A stretch of 64,000 nt of DNA from Paenibacillus caseinilyticus (GTDB lineage: Bacteria > Bacillota > Bacilli > Paenibacillales > NBRC-103111), in the NCBI RefSeq assembly GCF_027533645.1, contig NZ_JAQAGY010000003.1:310001-374000 (forward strand). The letters run 5' to 3'. Below, one piece after another: positions 1 through 7,763 of this stretch (within the stretch, counting starts at the first letter, position 1; each line of letters opens with the position of its first letter). Below the pieces are notes generated by a model that was not told the DNA's origin, did no database searches, and saw only the letters and a program-made list of their open reading frames with translations. The position numbers and the translations under genes were made by a program.

Positions 1-270
1 TTCGTCATGCCCCGTGATGACGATGATCCGGCTCTCCGGCAGCTGCTCCCGCACCCGCTTCATGAGCTCGATGCCGTTCATGATCGGCATGTTAAGATCG
101 ACGAGCAGCACCTGGACTCCGTGTTCGAGCGCCAACTCCAGCGCTTCCTCGCCATCTTCGGCCTCAGCCGCCACGGTCATGCCAAGCGATGCCCAATCGA
201 CCGCATCCCGGATGCCCTCGCGGATCACGGGCTCGTCGTCGGCTATGAGCACTTTCCATACCGTTTCCAT
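1..270 (-). CDS. Response regulator, YesN/AraC type (3' part missing)
   Basis: This is the receiver domain of a two-component response regulator, read leftward and cut by the window edge, so only the first 90 codons are visible. The start ATG at 268-270 gives METVWKVLIADDEP, with the acidic pair of the phosphorylation pocket, then LLVDLNMPIMNG, whose Asp is the expected phospho-acceptor, and IIVITGHDE. It lies 7 bp after the stop of the sensor kinase upstream, so the two are probably co-transcribed. Partners of YesM-type kinases usually carry a C-terminal AraC-type DNA-binding domain. That part is outside the window and is inferred. The likely targets are sugar transport genes to the left. 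Confidence 0.93.
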   Translation of the reverse strand, partial: METVWKVLIADDEPVIREGIRDAVDWASLGMTVAAEAEDGEEALELALEHGVQVLLVDLNMPIMNGIELMKRVREQLPESRIIVITGHDE

Positions 271-277
271 TGCGCCA

Positions 278-2155
278 TTATCCCCCTTCGCTTGTACGCC
301 TTACCGGCTGCAGCCCGTCCCGCAGCAGCGGGTGGACGATCGTCACCGTCGTGCCCTGCCCCGCTTCGCTCTCGACCGTCAGCCCGTACGATTCGCCGAA
401 GGCGAGCTGAATCCGGGCCTGGACGTTCATCATGCCGTAGCTTGCCGGCTCGCGCGGTTCCCCCTGCTCCTGATCCGTCACAGGCCGGGCTGCCAGCCGC
501 TCCTGCAGCGACCCGAGCCTCTCGGCCGTCATGCCCGCTCCGTCGTCGCGGACCCGCAGGAGCAGCATTCCCCACCGCTCCTCCGCCTCGACGGCGATGT
601 GCCCCGGTCCCCGCCGCTCCTTGATCCCATGGTAGATGGCATTCTCGACAATCGGCTGCAGCACGATCTTCAGCACCGAGACGTTCATGAGACGCTCCGG
701 CACATCGATCGTGTAGTTCAGCTTGTCCTTATACCGCGACTTCTGAATGGTCAGGTAAGAGCAGATGTGCTCGATCTCATGGGCCAGGAAGATGCGGTCG
801 CCGCCTTTGCTGAGGCCGATGCGGAAGAGCCGGGACAGCGACTGCACGACTTCGGCGACATCTTCGGCCCCTTTTTTGCGGGCCATCCAGTGGATCGTAT
901 CGAGCGTATTGTACAAAAAATGCGGCTTGATATGCGCCTGCAGGCTCCTCAGCTCCGCCTCCCGCTTCTGCCGCTCCTGCCGTTCGGTGAGCGTAAGCAG
1001 CTTGTCGATCTGCGCGATCATGGTGTTGAAGCTGCGTCCGAGGTTCCCGACCTCGTCCATCCGGTCCCCGCGGTACCGCACGGTGAGATCCCCTGACTCT
1101 GCGATCCGCATGAACGACATGAGCTGCACGATCGGGCGGGAGATCGAGTGGGACAGGTAGTAGGAAGCCGCCAGCCCCAGCAGACAGACGATGAACACGA
1201 AGCAGACCACATAGAACCCGATCTCCTGCGCCTCCTGCGCCGACTCCTCCATGGAGAACACCCCTACTGTCGTCCAATTCGTGAACGGCGATTCCCGGTA
1301 GATGAACTGCAGCTTCTCTCCGCCGACCTCTTGCGAGAAAGTGCCGGAGCCATGGTCCCCGAGCCACTCCGCCGGAATCCGGTTCACCAGAGGGCGCGGC
1401 GGCGCATAGATGACATCCCCTTGATCGTCGATGATCGTGAGATAGCCGGTTTTGCCGAGCCGTACGTCCTTGGCCGTCTCCGCGATCACCCGCAGCTTCA
1501 GGTCGATGAGGACGACCCCTTCCACCGCTTGGGTCTGCGGATCGAGGATCGCCCGGACGGCCGACACCACCTCGCTGTCCTTATAATTGACGTGGGTCGT
1601 CACGTTCCTGCCGTGCGGATGCCCCACCATGGTGAAAATCCCCTTATTCTCCACCGCCTGCTTATACCAAGCCTCCTCCGTCAGGCTGCGGCTCGAACGG
1701 GCATACATTTCATTGGAAATATAGTCCCCCTGCGCGTTCACCACCAGCACGCCGGCCACCTCGGGATACAGCGTCGTGAAGCCCTGCATGAACTGCCGGA
1801 TCTCGTACGCTTCCTCCGCCGCACCGCGCTGGGCCTCCCCTCTCCCTTGTTCGAGGAACCGCTTCACCTGCGGCTGGAACGATAGGAAATACGTGATATT
1901 CTGCATATTCCCCGCGTACGATTCCAGCGTCTTATTCACCTTGCCGATGAGCTGCAGCGTATTCTCGCTCACCTGCTTCTCGATGATCCGGTCCACCGTC
2001 CACAGAATGCTCCCCCCGAGCGCCACGGAAGGCAGAATGATGATGAGCAAAAAGTGGAGAATGAGCTTCGAGCGGATCGGCAGATCGTTCATCCGGTACC
2101 TTCCCGGGTTCGGCCTCCACCTGGCCAGCATGCGCCCTATGCCGTTATTTCGCAT
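278..2155 (-). CDS. YesM-type sensor histidine kinase
   Basis: A membrane sensor kinase of about 625 residues. An N-terminal membrane segment is followed by a large extracytoplasmic sensor region of the Cache type (about residues 50-290), a second membrane segment, a HAMP linker, a His_kinase domain with PHFLYNT near residue 411, and an HATPase domain with QPIVENAIYHG near residue 505. The PHFLYNT phospho-acceptor motif is typical of the YesM/LytS group. The chosen ATG at 2155 has GGAG 7 bases upstream and overlaps the end of the sugar-binding protein gene by 11 bp, which suggests translational coupling. With that neighbour the kinase probably senses a carbohydrate, either directly or through the binding protein. 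The sugar cannot be named from sequence. Confidence 0.95.
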   Translation of the reverse strand: MRNNGIGRMLARWRPNPGRYRMNDLPIRSKLILHFLLIIILPSVALGGSILWTVDRIIEKQVSENTLQLIGKVNKTLESYAGNMQNITYFLSFQPQVKRFLEQGRGEAQRGAAEEAYEIRQFMQGFTTLYPEVAGVLVVNAQGDYISNEMYARSSRSLTEEAWYKQAVENKGIFTMVGHPHGRNVTTHVNYKDSEVVSAVRAILDPQTQAVEGVVLIDLKLRVIAETAKDVRLGKTGYLTIIDDQGDVIYAPPRPLVNRIPAEWLGDHGSGTFSQEVGGEKLQFIYRESPFTNWTTVGVFSMEESAQEAQEIGFYVVCFVFIVCLLGLAASYYLSHSISRPIVQLMSFMRIAESGDLTVRYRGDRMDEVGNLGRSFNTMIAQIDKLLTLTERQERQKREAELRSLQAHIKPHFLYNTLDTIHWMARKKGAEDVAEVVQSLSRLFRIGLSKGGDRIFLAHEIEHICSYLTIQKSRYKDKLNYTIDVPERLMNVSVLKIVLQPIVENAIYHGIKERRGPGHIAVEAEERWGMLLLRVRDDGAGMTAERLGSLQERLAARPVTDQEQGEPREPASYGMMNVQARIQLAFGESYGLTVESEAGQGTTVTIVHPLLRDGLQPVRRTSEGG

Positions 2156-3158
2156 AATATTGCTCCACATTCTCGGCGGTCACGACCGTAATTCCTGTGT
2201 CGACATGCTGCGGCAGCGCAGGCAATGGCGATGGAGTTCCCCCGTCCTGCTCCCCCACCCCGTGATGCCGATGGAAGAGGAACTGCAGGGACCAATACCC
2301 CATGTTCCATGTGCCCTGCGCCAGGGTAGCCGAGATCGTGCCTTCCTTCACCCTGTCGAGCGTGTCCTTGTCCGTATCGAACCCGATGATCTTCACCCGG
2401 CCGTCAGGACCGCCTGCTTCCTTCACGGCTTCGCCCACGCCTACGGCCCCGTTCGCTTCCGTTGCGAAGATGCCTCCGACCTCCGGGAAGGCCTTCAGGA
2501 TATCGGCCGCCGCCAGCCTCGAATAGATCCGGTCGCCGCGCCCGTCCTGGACGGACACAACCCGGATCGCCGGAAACTCGCGGGTCAGCGTGTCGACGAA
2601 GCCCCTTTTGCGCTCCTCGTGATTCTGCTGGCCCGGCAGCGTCACCACCGCCGTCTCGCCGCTCCCTCCGAGCAGCTCCGCCATTTTTCGTGCCGCCGTG
2701 ACGCCTGCGTTGTAATTGTTCGTGGACAAAAAAGAAAGCGCCTTGCTCTCCGGCGCGCCCGAATCGAACAGCACGACGGGAATCCCGGTGTCCACCGCCT
2801 TGTTGATCGCCGCCGTCAGCTTGTTCGGATCCATCGCCGACAAGGCAATCCCTTCCGGCTTCTTTGCAATCACCTGCTCCAGCACGGTGATCTGCTCGTG
2901 CACGTCGTACTGCGTCGCCCCGCGGTATTCCACCGACACGTTCAGCGCCTGGGCGGCGTCCTCGAAGCCCTTCAAGGAGGACTTCCAGTATTCCATTCCG
3001 GATTGGAAAGTCACCATGACATACTTCTCGCCGATCTCCCCGCGAAGCCCCTCATGGGCGCCTCCGGCGGAAGACGATACTTCCCGTGTATGATACTGAA
3101 CGACATACAGAATGAAGGTGCCGATCAGGAGGGCATAAATCCACAGCAGCTTTTTCAT
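2145..3158 (-). CDS. Sugar-binding protein, RbsB/ChvE-like (Peripla_BP_4)
   Basis: A 337-residue periplasmic-binding-protein fold of the ribose/galactose group: VMVTFQSGMEYWKSSLKGFEDAA at the start of the domain, KPEGIALSAMDP, IPVVLFDSGAP, and a closing IIGFDTDKDT. The N-terminus is one hydrophobic segment without a lipobox, so the protein is probably membrane-anchored. The ATG at 3158 starts MKKLLW; a TTG 24 bases upstream is a less likely alternative. The gene overlaps the downstream kinase gene, so binding protein, kinase and regulator form one leftward operon. Such proteins may deliver sugar to an ABC importer or act as co-sensor for the kinase. No permease gene is visible in the window. 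Confidence 0.9.
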   Translation of the reverse strand: MKKLLWIYALLIGTFILYVVQYHTREVSSSAGGAHEGLRGEIGEKYVMVTFQSGMEYWKSSLKGFEDAAQALNVSVEYRGATQYDVHEQITVLEQVIAKKPEGIALSAMDPNKLTAAINKAVDTGIPVVLFDSGAPESKALSFLSTNNYNAGVTAARKMAELLGGSGETAVVTLPGQQNHEERKRGFVDTLTREFPAIRVVSVQDGRGDRIYSRLAAADILKAFPEVGGIFATEANGAVGVGEAVKEAGGPDGRVKIIGFDTDKDTLDRVKEGTISATLAQGTWNMGYWSLQFLFHRHHGVGEQDGGTPSPLPALPQHVDTGITVVTAENVEQYYAK

Positions 3159-3282
3159 AAGATGAATTGAAACCCCTTTCAATGAAATCCGGATGCCGTG
3201 CGAACGATAAGGTACCGGCCCTCATTGTAGCGCCTTCCGGGCTGCGGGGCAATGAGGAAACGCGTGGATGTCCCATCTAATA

Positions 3283-3389
3283 CAAGATAAACGGCTTCGC
3301 CGTCCTTTCGGGACGATGCGCGTTTAGGAGATAGATAAGATTACGGGATCGAGCCCTGGCGAGATATAAGTTCTTATATATCAAAGAAG
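3283..3389 (-). repeat. Terminator-associated element, copy A
   Basis: First of five copies of an intergenic repeat. Read on the minus strand it begins in the T-tract of the hairpin at 3389-3406, continues GATATATAAGAAC, has a conserved core CGCCAGGGCTCGATCC, and ends with a hairpin whose arms begin and end AAACG and CGTTT. The same order occurs near 18.2, 20.4, 35.8 and 60.7 kb. It has no credible reading frame. Confidence 0.85.
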
Positions 3390-3407
3390 CACCCCCGAGT
3401 GGAGTGC
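3381..3407 (-). terminator. Rho-independent terminator preceding element A
   Basis: On the minus strand GCACTCC pairs with GGGGTGC and is followed by TTCTTT. It lies about 190 bp beyond the stop of the leftward stalk-domain gene ending at 3599 and directly abuts repeat copy A. The 3408-3598 stretch between shows nothing recognisable. Confidence 0.6.
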
Positions 3408-3598
3408 CCATTGTGTGATCATCATACGTATGGATCATAGCGCCAATCTCAAGGAGAAGCATGGCATGCGTTGGACGACCTTACATGGTTTTGAGAAGGT
3501 CACGTTGCAGGCGATGCTAGTTTTTGCATCCATGAATTTTAAGAAATTAGCCGTCTGGCTTTGAAATTCTGGCGGCACGTAGGCTTACTTGTTCACTC

Positions 3599-5194
3599 TT
3601 AAGGCAGCTTCAGTTCCTTGATCTCTCCGCCTGCCGCCGAGATGAAGAGGAGCCGATCCCCATAAGCCCATGCGCCGGCGACCGCATCGGCCACCGCTAA
3701 GCGGAGCTCGCCGCTGCCGCCCAGGATCTTGAGTCCGTAATCGCCTCCCTCGGCAAGGTTGCAGAGAATGGTGCCGTTCAAGAACTGGACGCTGACTATG
3801 CCATCCCCCAACACCAGTTCGTCCGCTCTGGATGATTCCGCCTTGTATAACTTCAGGGTGTCGTGCGTACCTGGTGAGGTATAGAACAGATTGCCGTCCA
3901 CGACCTCGAACATCAGGACTCCTTGATCGGATTGCTTCTCTTCGCCTGATCCGTCCAGTTGGGCTGAGTACAGAAGTTGATCCCCGGATTTTACATAATA
4001 GAGCTTGTTATCGATAATCTTGAAGCTTTGCACATCTGCGTCCACCACGCGTACGGTCTTGTTCGTCTTGAGATTGACCCGGTAGATTCGATTCAGGCGG
4101 TCCGGCTGGTCCGGGTCCGGAGAAGCCATTACATACACCTCATCGCCGATAACCGTAGTTGAAGTATCGCCGCTGTAAGAACGACCACCGTCATTGGAAG
4201 AAATATGCCAGCCGTAGTAGAGCTTCGGATCCCCTGCGGCATGATCGTAAGTCCTCTGCTCTCCTTGGGGCATGAGGTACAATCCTCCCGCCTGCGGCGG
4301 TACTCCATGGCTGATCACCAGCGTTCCTAAGGAGGTTTCCCTGTAATCCAAATATCCCTGTTGCTCTACATTCCCCTTGCCATCCGGACCCACCCTGCCA
4401 TATACGTCCGATCCCATAATGGCTCCGCCGCTGTGGTAAGAGAAATGCAGCTCCTCTTTCACTACCCGGAACCTCAGCGACTTGTTGATCCCGTAGCCCG
4501 TATCGGCCTTATAGGAATAAACCGGCTCTCGAGCCTTCAAGTCCGTTTCCGGGCTGCGGTAGATGTGATAGTACTTATCCTTGAGCTCGGTGTAATAATA
4601 ATACCCTTTGAAAAAAGCCACTTCCTGTTCCCCTGCCGATGCGGGAAGGTTCAAGACCTCCACCTTCGGATTATCGGAAGTGATCGAAAGTCCCGCCACG
4701 GCGTCCCAGCGGTAATCCCAGCCGAATTCGTCATGAGCGAATTTCCAGGTCAACGGGAAGTACGTGATGTTGTTGAATAGGAGAAGCGGATACGCTTCTT
4801 TGGCATTATCCACCTCTTTGCCGTTGATCGTTACCGGGAAAAAGGGTACGGCGGCTTTCGCCGATGCACGACTGCGGGTGTCCGAGGCATAAGGCGCGTA
4901 CGAGGAGGTGACGCTTCCTTTACCGATGCTCAGCCCCTTCTGGGCGCTCCACCCTGTCTCCAGGCCGAGCAGCCGGCTGTCATACCAGGTGATCGGAACA
5001 TAAGTGATATCCTTGTATACCAGAAGCGGGTACTGTCTATATTCACTCTTTACCTCGCTGCCGTTGAACTTCACGGTGAACTTCGGCAGTGTAACTGTAA
5101 CATGGGAATCCTCCGCCCAGCCCTTGCTCGGAAACCCGACCAGACTCAACCCCACTACCGTGGCTGCGATTGTCATTGTCATCTTGCTTTTCAC
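3599..5194 (-). CDS. Secreted protein with two stalk (copper amine oxidase N-like) domains and a DUF5050-like C-terminus
   Basis: An exported protein of about 531 residues. The GTG at 5194 is chosen because AAAGGAG lies 9 bases upstream and a signal peptide follows directly (hydrophobic run ending GWAEDS). Two copies of a stalk-type domain follow, each with a substitution-prone INGKEV/FNGSEV strand and an ITYVPITW or ITYFPLTW strand, at roughly residues 30-95 and 110-175. The remaining ~340 residues repeat short segments such as NKLYYVKSGDQLLYSAQ and GNLFYTSPGTHDTL, which suggests a beta-propeller of the DUF5050 kind. No catalytic copper ligands are seen, so an enzymatic role is not claimed; a cell-surface structural or binding role is more likely. 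Confidence 0.85.
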   Translation of the reverse strand: MKSKMTMTIAATVVGLSLVGFPSKGWAEDSHVTVTLPKFTVKFNGSEVKSEYRQYPLLVYKDITYVPITWYDSRLLGLETGWSAQKGLSIGKGSVTSSYAPYASDTRSRASAKAAVPFFPVTINGKEVDNAKEAYPLLLFNNITYFPLTWKFAHDEFGWDYRWDAVAGLSITSDNPKVEVLNLPASAGEQEVAFFKGYYYYTELKDKYYHIYRSPETDLKAREPVYSYKADTGYGINKSLRFRVVKEELHFSYHSGGAIMGSDVYGRVGPDGKGNVEQQGYLDYRETSLGTLVISHGVPPQAGGLYLMPQGEQRTYDHAAGDPKLYYGWHISSNDGGRSYSGDTSTTVIGDEVYVMASPDPDQPDRLNRIYRVNLKTNKTVRVVDADVQSFKIIDNKLYYVKSGDQLLYSAQLDGSGEEKQSDQGVLMFEVVDGNLFYTSPGTHDTLKLYKAESSRADELVLGDGIVSVQFLNGTILCNLAEGGDYGLKILGGSGELRLAVADAVAGAWAYGDRLLFISAAGGEIKELKLP

Positions 5195-5282
5195 CTGATC
5201 TCGCTCCTTTCGCCTGATCTCGCTGTACTTCAGACGCAGGCGTTGGAGCTTTTGTTTCGGCAGGGCCGGAATTGAAGTTTGC

Positions 5283-5317
5283 AAAAAAAGAACCGCCGGT
5301 GTAAGCACCGACGGCCC
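5283..5317 (-). terminator. Terminator of the CopZ-like gene
   Basis: Minus-strand hairpin GCCGTCGGTG/CACCGGCGGTTC with a 4-base loop, followed by seven T. It sits 13 bp after the stop at 5330. Confidence 0.85.
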
Positions 5318-5329
5318 TTCGCAAAATCC

Positions 5330-5530
5330 TTATACGATCCTGTAGCCTTTCCCTTCAATAGCATCCCGGATCGAGTTCATATCCACACGGCTTTCGTCAT
5401 ATTCCACCCGTACAGTCTGGCTTGCCAGATCCACCTGTCCCTCGGCCCCGATATTCCGCAGTGCACCTTCCACGGAATCCGCACAGCTCTCGCAGGTCAT
5501 GCCCGCTACCCTCAATCTGGCTTCACTCAC
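5330..5530 (-). CDS. copZ: CopZ-like heavy-metal-associated chaperone
   Basis: A 66-residue HMA-domain protein. The signature GMTCESCADSVEGAL carries the Cys-x-x-Cys that binds one Cu(I) ion, and the rest follows the ferredoxin-like fold with VDLASQTVRVEYDESRV and a closing GKGYRIV. A GTG at 5530 is taken as start because AAAGGAG lies 10 bases upstream and the length then fits the family (about 68 residues). The frame stays open upstream to 5602, but that extension does not look like a chaperone N-terminus. No P-type copper ATPase or CsoR gene is adjacent, so the chaperone seems to be an orphan with its own terminator. Confidence 0.88.
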   Translation of the reverse strand: MSEARLRVAGMTCESCADSVEGALRNIGAEGQVDLASQTVRVEYDESRVDMNSIRDAIEGKGYRIV

Positions 5531-5735
5531 TCGTTCTTCGCTCCTTTGGCTTGCTTGTTTTTTCCACCATGCCTTAGTGTAGCTCGAAGGGCTCTTCCCC
5601 ATTCATCGGGTCGGACAGGAATTGGTACCTGTACCTGCACCATCTGCCGATACGTTCCCGGTGAGGAAATTGAGCTTGAGCGGTGCGCCGTAGGTTACTG
5701 TGAATCGGCGCGATTGCTTCTGAGCACGCCGCAAC

Positions 5736-5767
5736 CAAAAAAACCGTCAGCCCAAATGGCCGACGGT
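5736..5767 (-). terminator. Terminator of kduI
   Basis: Minus-strand ACCGTC/GACGGT hairpin followed by seven T, starting 17 bp after the kduI stop. Confidence 0.85.
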
Positions 5768-5783
5768 CCCTACTTCATCTATG

Positions 5784-6623
5784 TTACTTCAGATCCTGCA
5801 TCGCCACATGGTCCATGTCGGAGAACTCTTGATTCTCACCGGCCATAGCCCAGATGAAGGTGTAGTTGCTTGTGCCTACGCCGCTGTGGATCGACCAGCT
5901 CGGGGAGATCACGGCCTGCTCGTTGCGCAGGACCACGTGGCGGGTTTCGGTAGGCTCGCCCATCAGGTGGAACACGACGCCGTCTTCCGGCATATCGAAG
6001 TACAGGTATACTTCGGAGCGGCGGTTGTGCGTGTGGCATGGCATCGTATTCCACATGTTGCCCGGCTTCAGCAGCGTCATGCCCATTACGAGCTGACAGC
6101 TTTGTACGCCGTTCAGGTGGATGTATTTGTAGATCGTACGCTCGTTGGAGTTCGTGATCGAACCGAGATGCGCCGGCTCCGCTTCGGAGATCGCGACCTT
6201 CTGGGTAGGGTAGTTCTTGTGCGCCGGCGTGGAGCTGAGGTAGAAGCGGGCAGGATTCGCCGCATCCGCGCTCTCGAAGAGCACTTCCTTGTTGCCGAGG
6301 CCCACGTACAGGCAGTCTTTGCTGTCCAGCGCGTACTCCGTGCCGTCCACCGTGACTTTGCCTGCCGCGCCGATGTTGATGATCCCGATCTCGCGGCGCT
6401 CGAGGAAGTAGTCCGCCCCCATATCATGCTTGTCGGCTTCGAGCTTGATCGGCTCTCTCGTCGGAATGACGCCGCCCGTAATGAAACGGTCCACGTGGCT
6501 GTACACCAGGTTGAGCTGGCCTTCTACGAACAGGCTCTCGATCACATATTCGCTGCGCAGACGCGCGGTATCGTACGTTTTGGCTTCTGTCGGGTTCGTG
6601 GCATAACGGATTTCCATAGACAT
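5784..6623 (-). CDS. kduI: 5-dehydro-4-deoxy-D-glucuronate isomerase (4-deoxy-L-threo-5-hexosulose-uronate ketol-isomerase)
   Basis: A 279-residue protein matching KduI along its whole length (the E. coli enzyme is 278). It converts 5-keto-4-deoxyuronate to 2,5-diketo-3-deoxygluconate in the breakdown of pectin and other uronates in the cytoplasm. The cupin fold shows in FITGGVIP, the metal-binding stretch MPCHTHNRRSEVYLYF, and the C-terminal SPSWSIHSGVGTSNYTFIWAM. The start at 6623 has GGGAGG 8 bases upstream. KduD and KdgK genes are not next to it. A DeoR-type regulator lies directly upstream, and both genes carry TGAAC boxes in front. Confidence 0.96.
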   Translation of the reverse strand: MSMEIRYATNPTEAKTYDTARLRSEYVIESLFVEGQLNLVYSHVDRFITGGVIPTREPIKLEADKHDMGADYFLERREIGIINIGAAGKVTVDGTEYALDSKDCLYVGLGNKEVLFESADAANPARFYLSSTPAHKNYPTQKVAISEAEPAHLGSITNSNERTIYKYIHLNGVQSCQLVMGMTLLKPGNMWNTMPCHTHNRRSEVYLYFDMPEDGVVFHLMGEPTETRHVVLRNEQAVISPSWSIHSGVGTSNYTFIWAMAGENQEFSDMDHVAMQDLK

Positions 6624-6663
6624 GAATGATTCCTCCCGGGTATGTAATGCTTTCATGAGTTCA

Positions 6664-6693
6664 TTATAATACGAATGTTCATTTCAGTTCAAA
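6664..6693 (-). promoter_or_regulatory. kduI promoter with TGAAC-type boxes
   Basis: On the minus strand TTGAAC (6693-6688) and TATAAT (6669-6664) are 18 bases apart. TGAAC or GTTCA half-sites occur repeatedly from 6678 to 6722. Similar AAATGAACC boxes stand in tandem before the DeoR-type gene at 7588-7608. The spacing is seen; regulation by that protein is inferred. Confidence 0.65.
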
Positions 6694-6781
6694 TAAAATA
6701 TATGTGAACCTATTCGAACCGATCTAAGCATAGCAAGCGGCCGGTCAGAACCCGGCTGCCGCCCGAGCGGTATCCCGCTGT

Positions 6782-7537
6782 TCACCCCCGCTGAATCCGT
6801 ACTCCCGCCGCCGCGTACCTCGCCGCCGTGTCTTCCGCCAGTCCCTCGTCCGTTACAATCGTCCCGATCTCGCCCAGCTTCGCGAAGGTCATGAGCGCCG
6901 CCTTGTCGAACTTGCTGTGGTCGGCCACGCAGAACGCTTCCTTCGCCGAAGCGATCATCGCCCGCTTTTGTTCCACATGCGAGTGGGTGAATACGGTGAA
7001 GCCGTATTCCGTATGGATGCCGGTCGTCGACAGGAACGCCTTCTGCACATTGAGCCGGCGCAGGAACGCGCCCGCCTCTTCGCTCACGAGCATGTTGCGG
7101 CTGCGGAATCCGCCCGGCACCACGAGCCGGATCTGATCTTTCTTGATCAGTTCGGCGATAATATAGAGATCATTCGTGATGACGGTCAGCGGCGCGTTAT
7201 CCAGCATCCGGGCCATCTCGAGCGTCGTACTGCCGCTGTCGAGCGCGATGATATCGCCCCGTTCGACAAAACGCAGCGCCGCCACGGCCGTGCCGTGCTT
7301 CTCATCCGAATGGCGGCCGGTCGCCGGCTGGCTGCCGAGCAGCCCGGAATACCCTTCGTTCGCGAGGACGGCTCCCCCGTGGGTACGGTGAAGCAGGCCT
7401 TTTTCCTCCAGCTTCTCGAGATCCTGGCGGATCGTCTTGCCGGTAACCTCCAGCCGGGCGGCCAGATCCGCCACCGACACCTCGCCGTGCGCCATGAGCA
7501 GCTCCATGATTTTTTCGTACCGTTTGATGGCTGTCAC
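6782..7537 (-). CDS. DeoR/GlpR-family transcriptional regulator
   Basis: A 251-residue DeoR-family repressor. The N-terminal winged helix reads RYEKIMELLMAHGEVSVADLA and then the family signature with KTIRQDLEKLEEKGLL (about residues 20-55). The C-terminal sugar-phosphate sensor domain has DIIALDSGSTTLEMA, TVITNDLYI and VVPGGFRSRN, and ends CVADHSKFDKAAL. The GTG at 7537 is taken as start (AGAGGAG 11 bases upstream, family-typical length); the frame is open to 7609. It lies upstream of kduI on the same strand with shared TGAAC boxes, so control of uronate breakdown by a phosphorylated intermediate is a reasonable inference. Confidence 0.92.
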   Translation of the reverse strand: MTAIKRYEKIMELLMAHGEVSVADLAARLEVTGKTIRQDLEKLEEKGLLHRTHGGAVLANEGYSGLLGSQPATGRHSDEKHGTAVAALRFVERGDIIALDSGSTTLEMARMLDNAPLTVITNDLYIIAELIKKDQIRLVVPGGFRSRNMLVSEEAGAFLRRLNVQKAFLSTTGIHTEYGFTVFTHSHVEQKRAMIASAKEAFCVADHSKFDKAALMTFAKLGEIGTIVTDEGLAEDTAARYAAAGVRIQRG

Positions 7538-7587
7538 TACCCAGCGCACTCCTCTCCGTCTTAGGTCTAGCAGACTCTCCGGACTCT

Positions 7588-7608
7588 CAAATGAACCCAA
7601 ATGAACCA
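7588..7608. promoter_or_regulatory. Tandem AAATGAACC boxes before the DeoR gene
   Basis: Two direct copies of AAATGAACC stand about 10 bp apart, 51 bp upstream of the regulator's GTG. The same half-site recurs at the kduI promoter. Confidence 0.5.
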
Positions 7609-7701
7609 TACCGCACCCTAGTGCCTCCTATGGTAACACAGCTTGCAGCCCAAATCCATGATAAATGCCAAAACGACCGTGACGCTCCCCAGCTAAAGTG
7701 C

Positions 7702-7707
7702 TATAAT
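7702..7707 (+). promoter_or_regulatory. -10 box of the aminotransferase gene
   Basis: A perfect TATAAT lies 57 bp before the ATG at 7764. No good -35 is visible 17 bases upstream, where GTGACG occurs. Confidence 0.5.
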
Positions 7708-7763
7708 ATGGGCTAGTTAAAATCGAGTACAAATCCAGAAGATCGATGGAAGGATGGACCGTC

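Noticed and set aside
3277-3462. 61-codon minus-strand frame over repeat copy A
   Set aside because: Most of it is a translation of the repeat and its terminator. No ribosome site or family match.
5600-5735. Possible 37-codon minus-strand frame between kduI and the CopZ-like gene, starting at TTG
   Set aside because: No ribosome site and it follows directly on a terminator. It could be a gene remnant, but there is nothing to compare it with.
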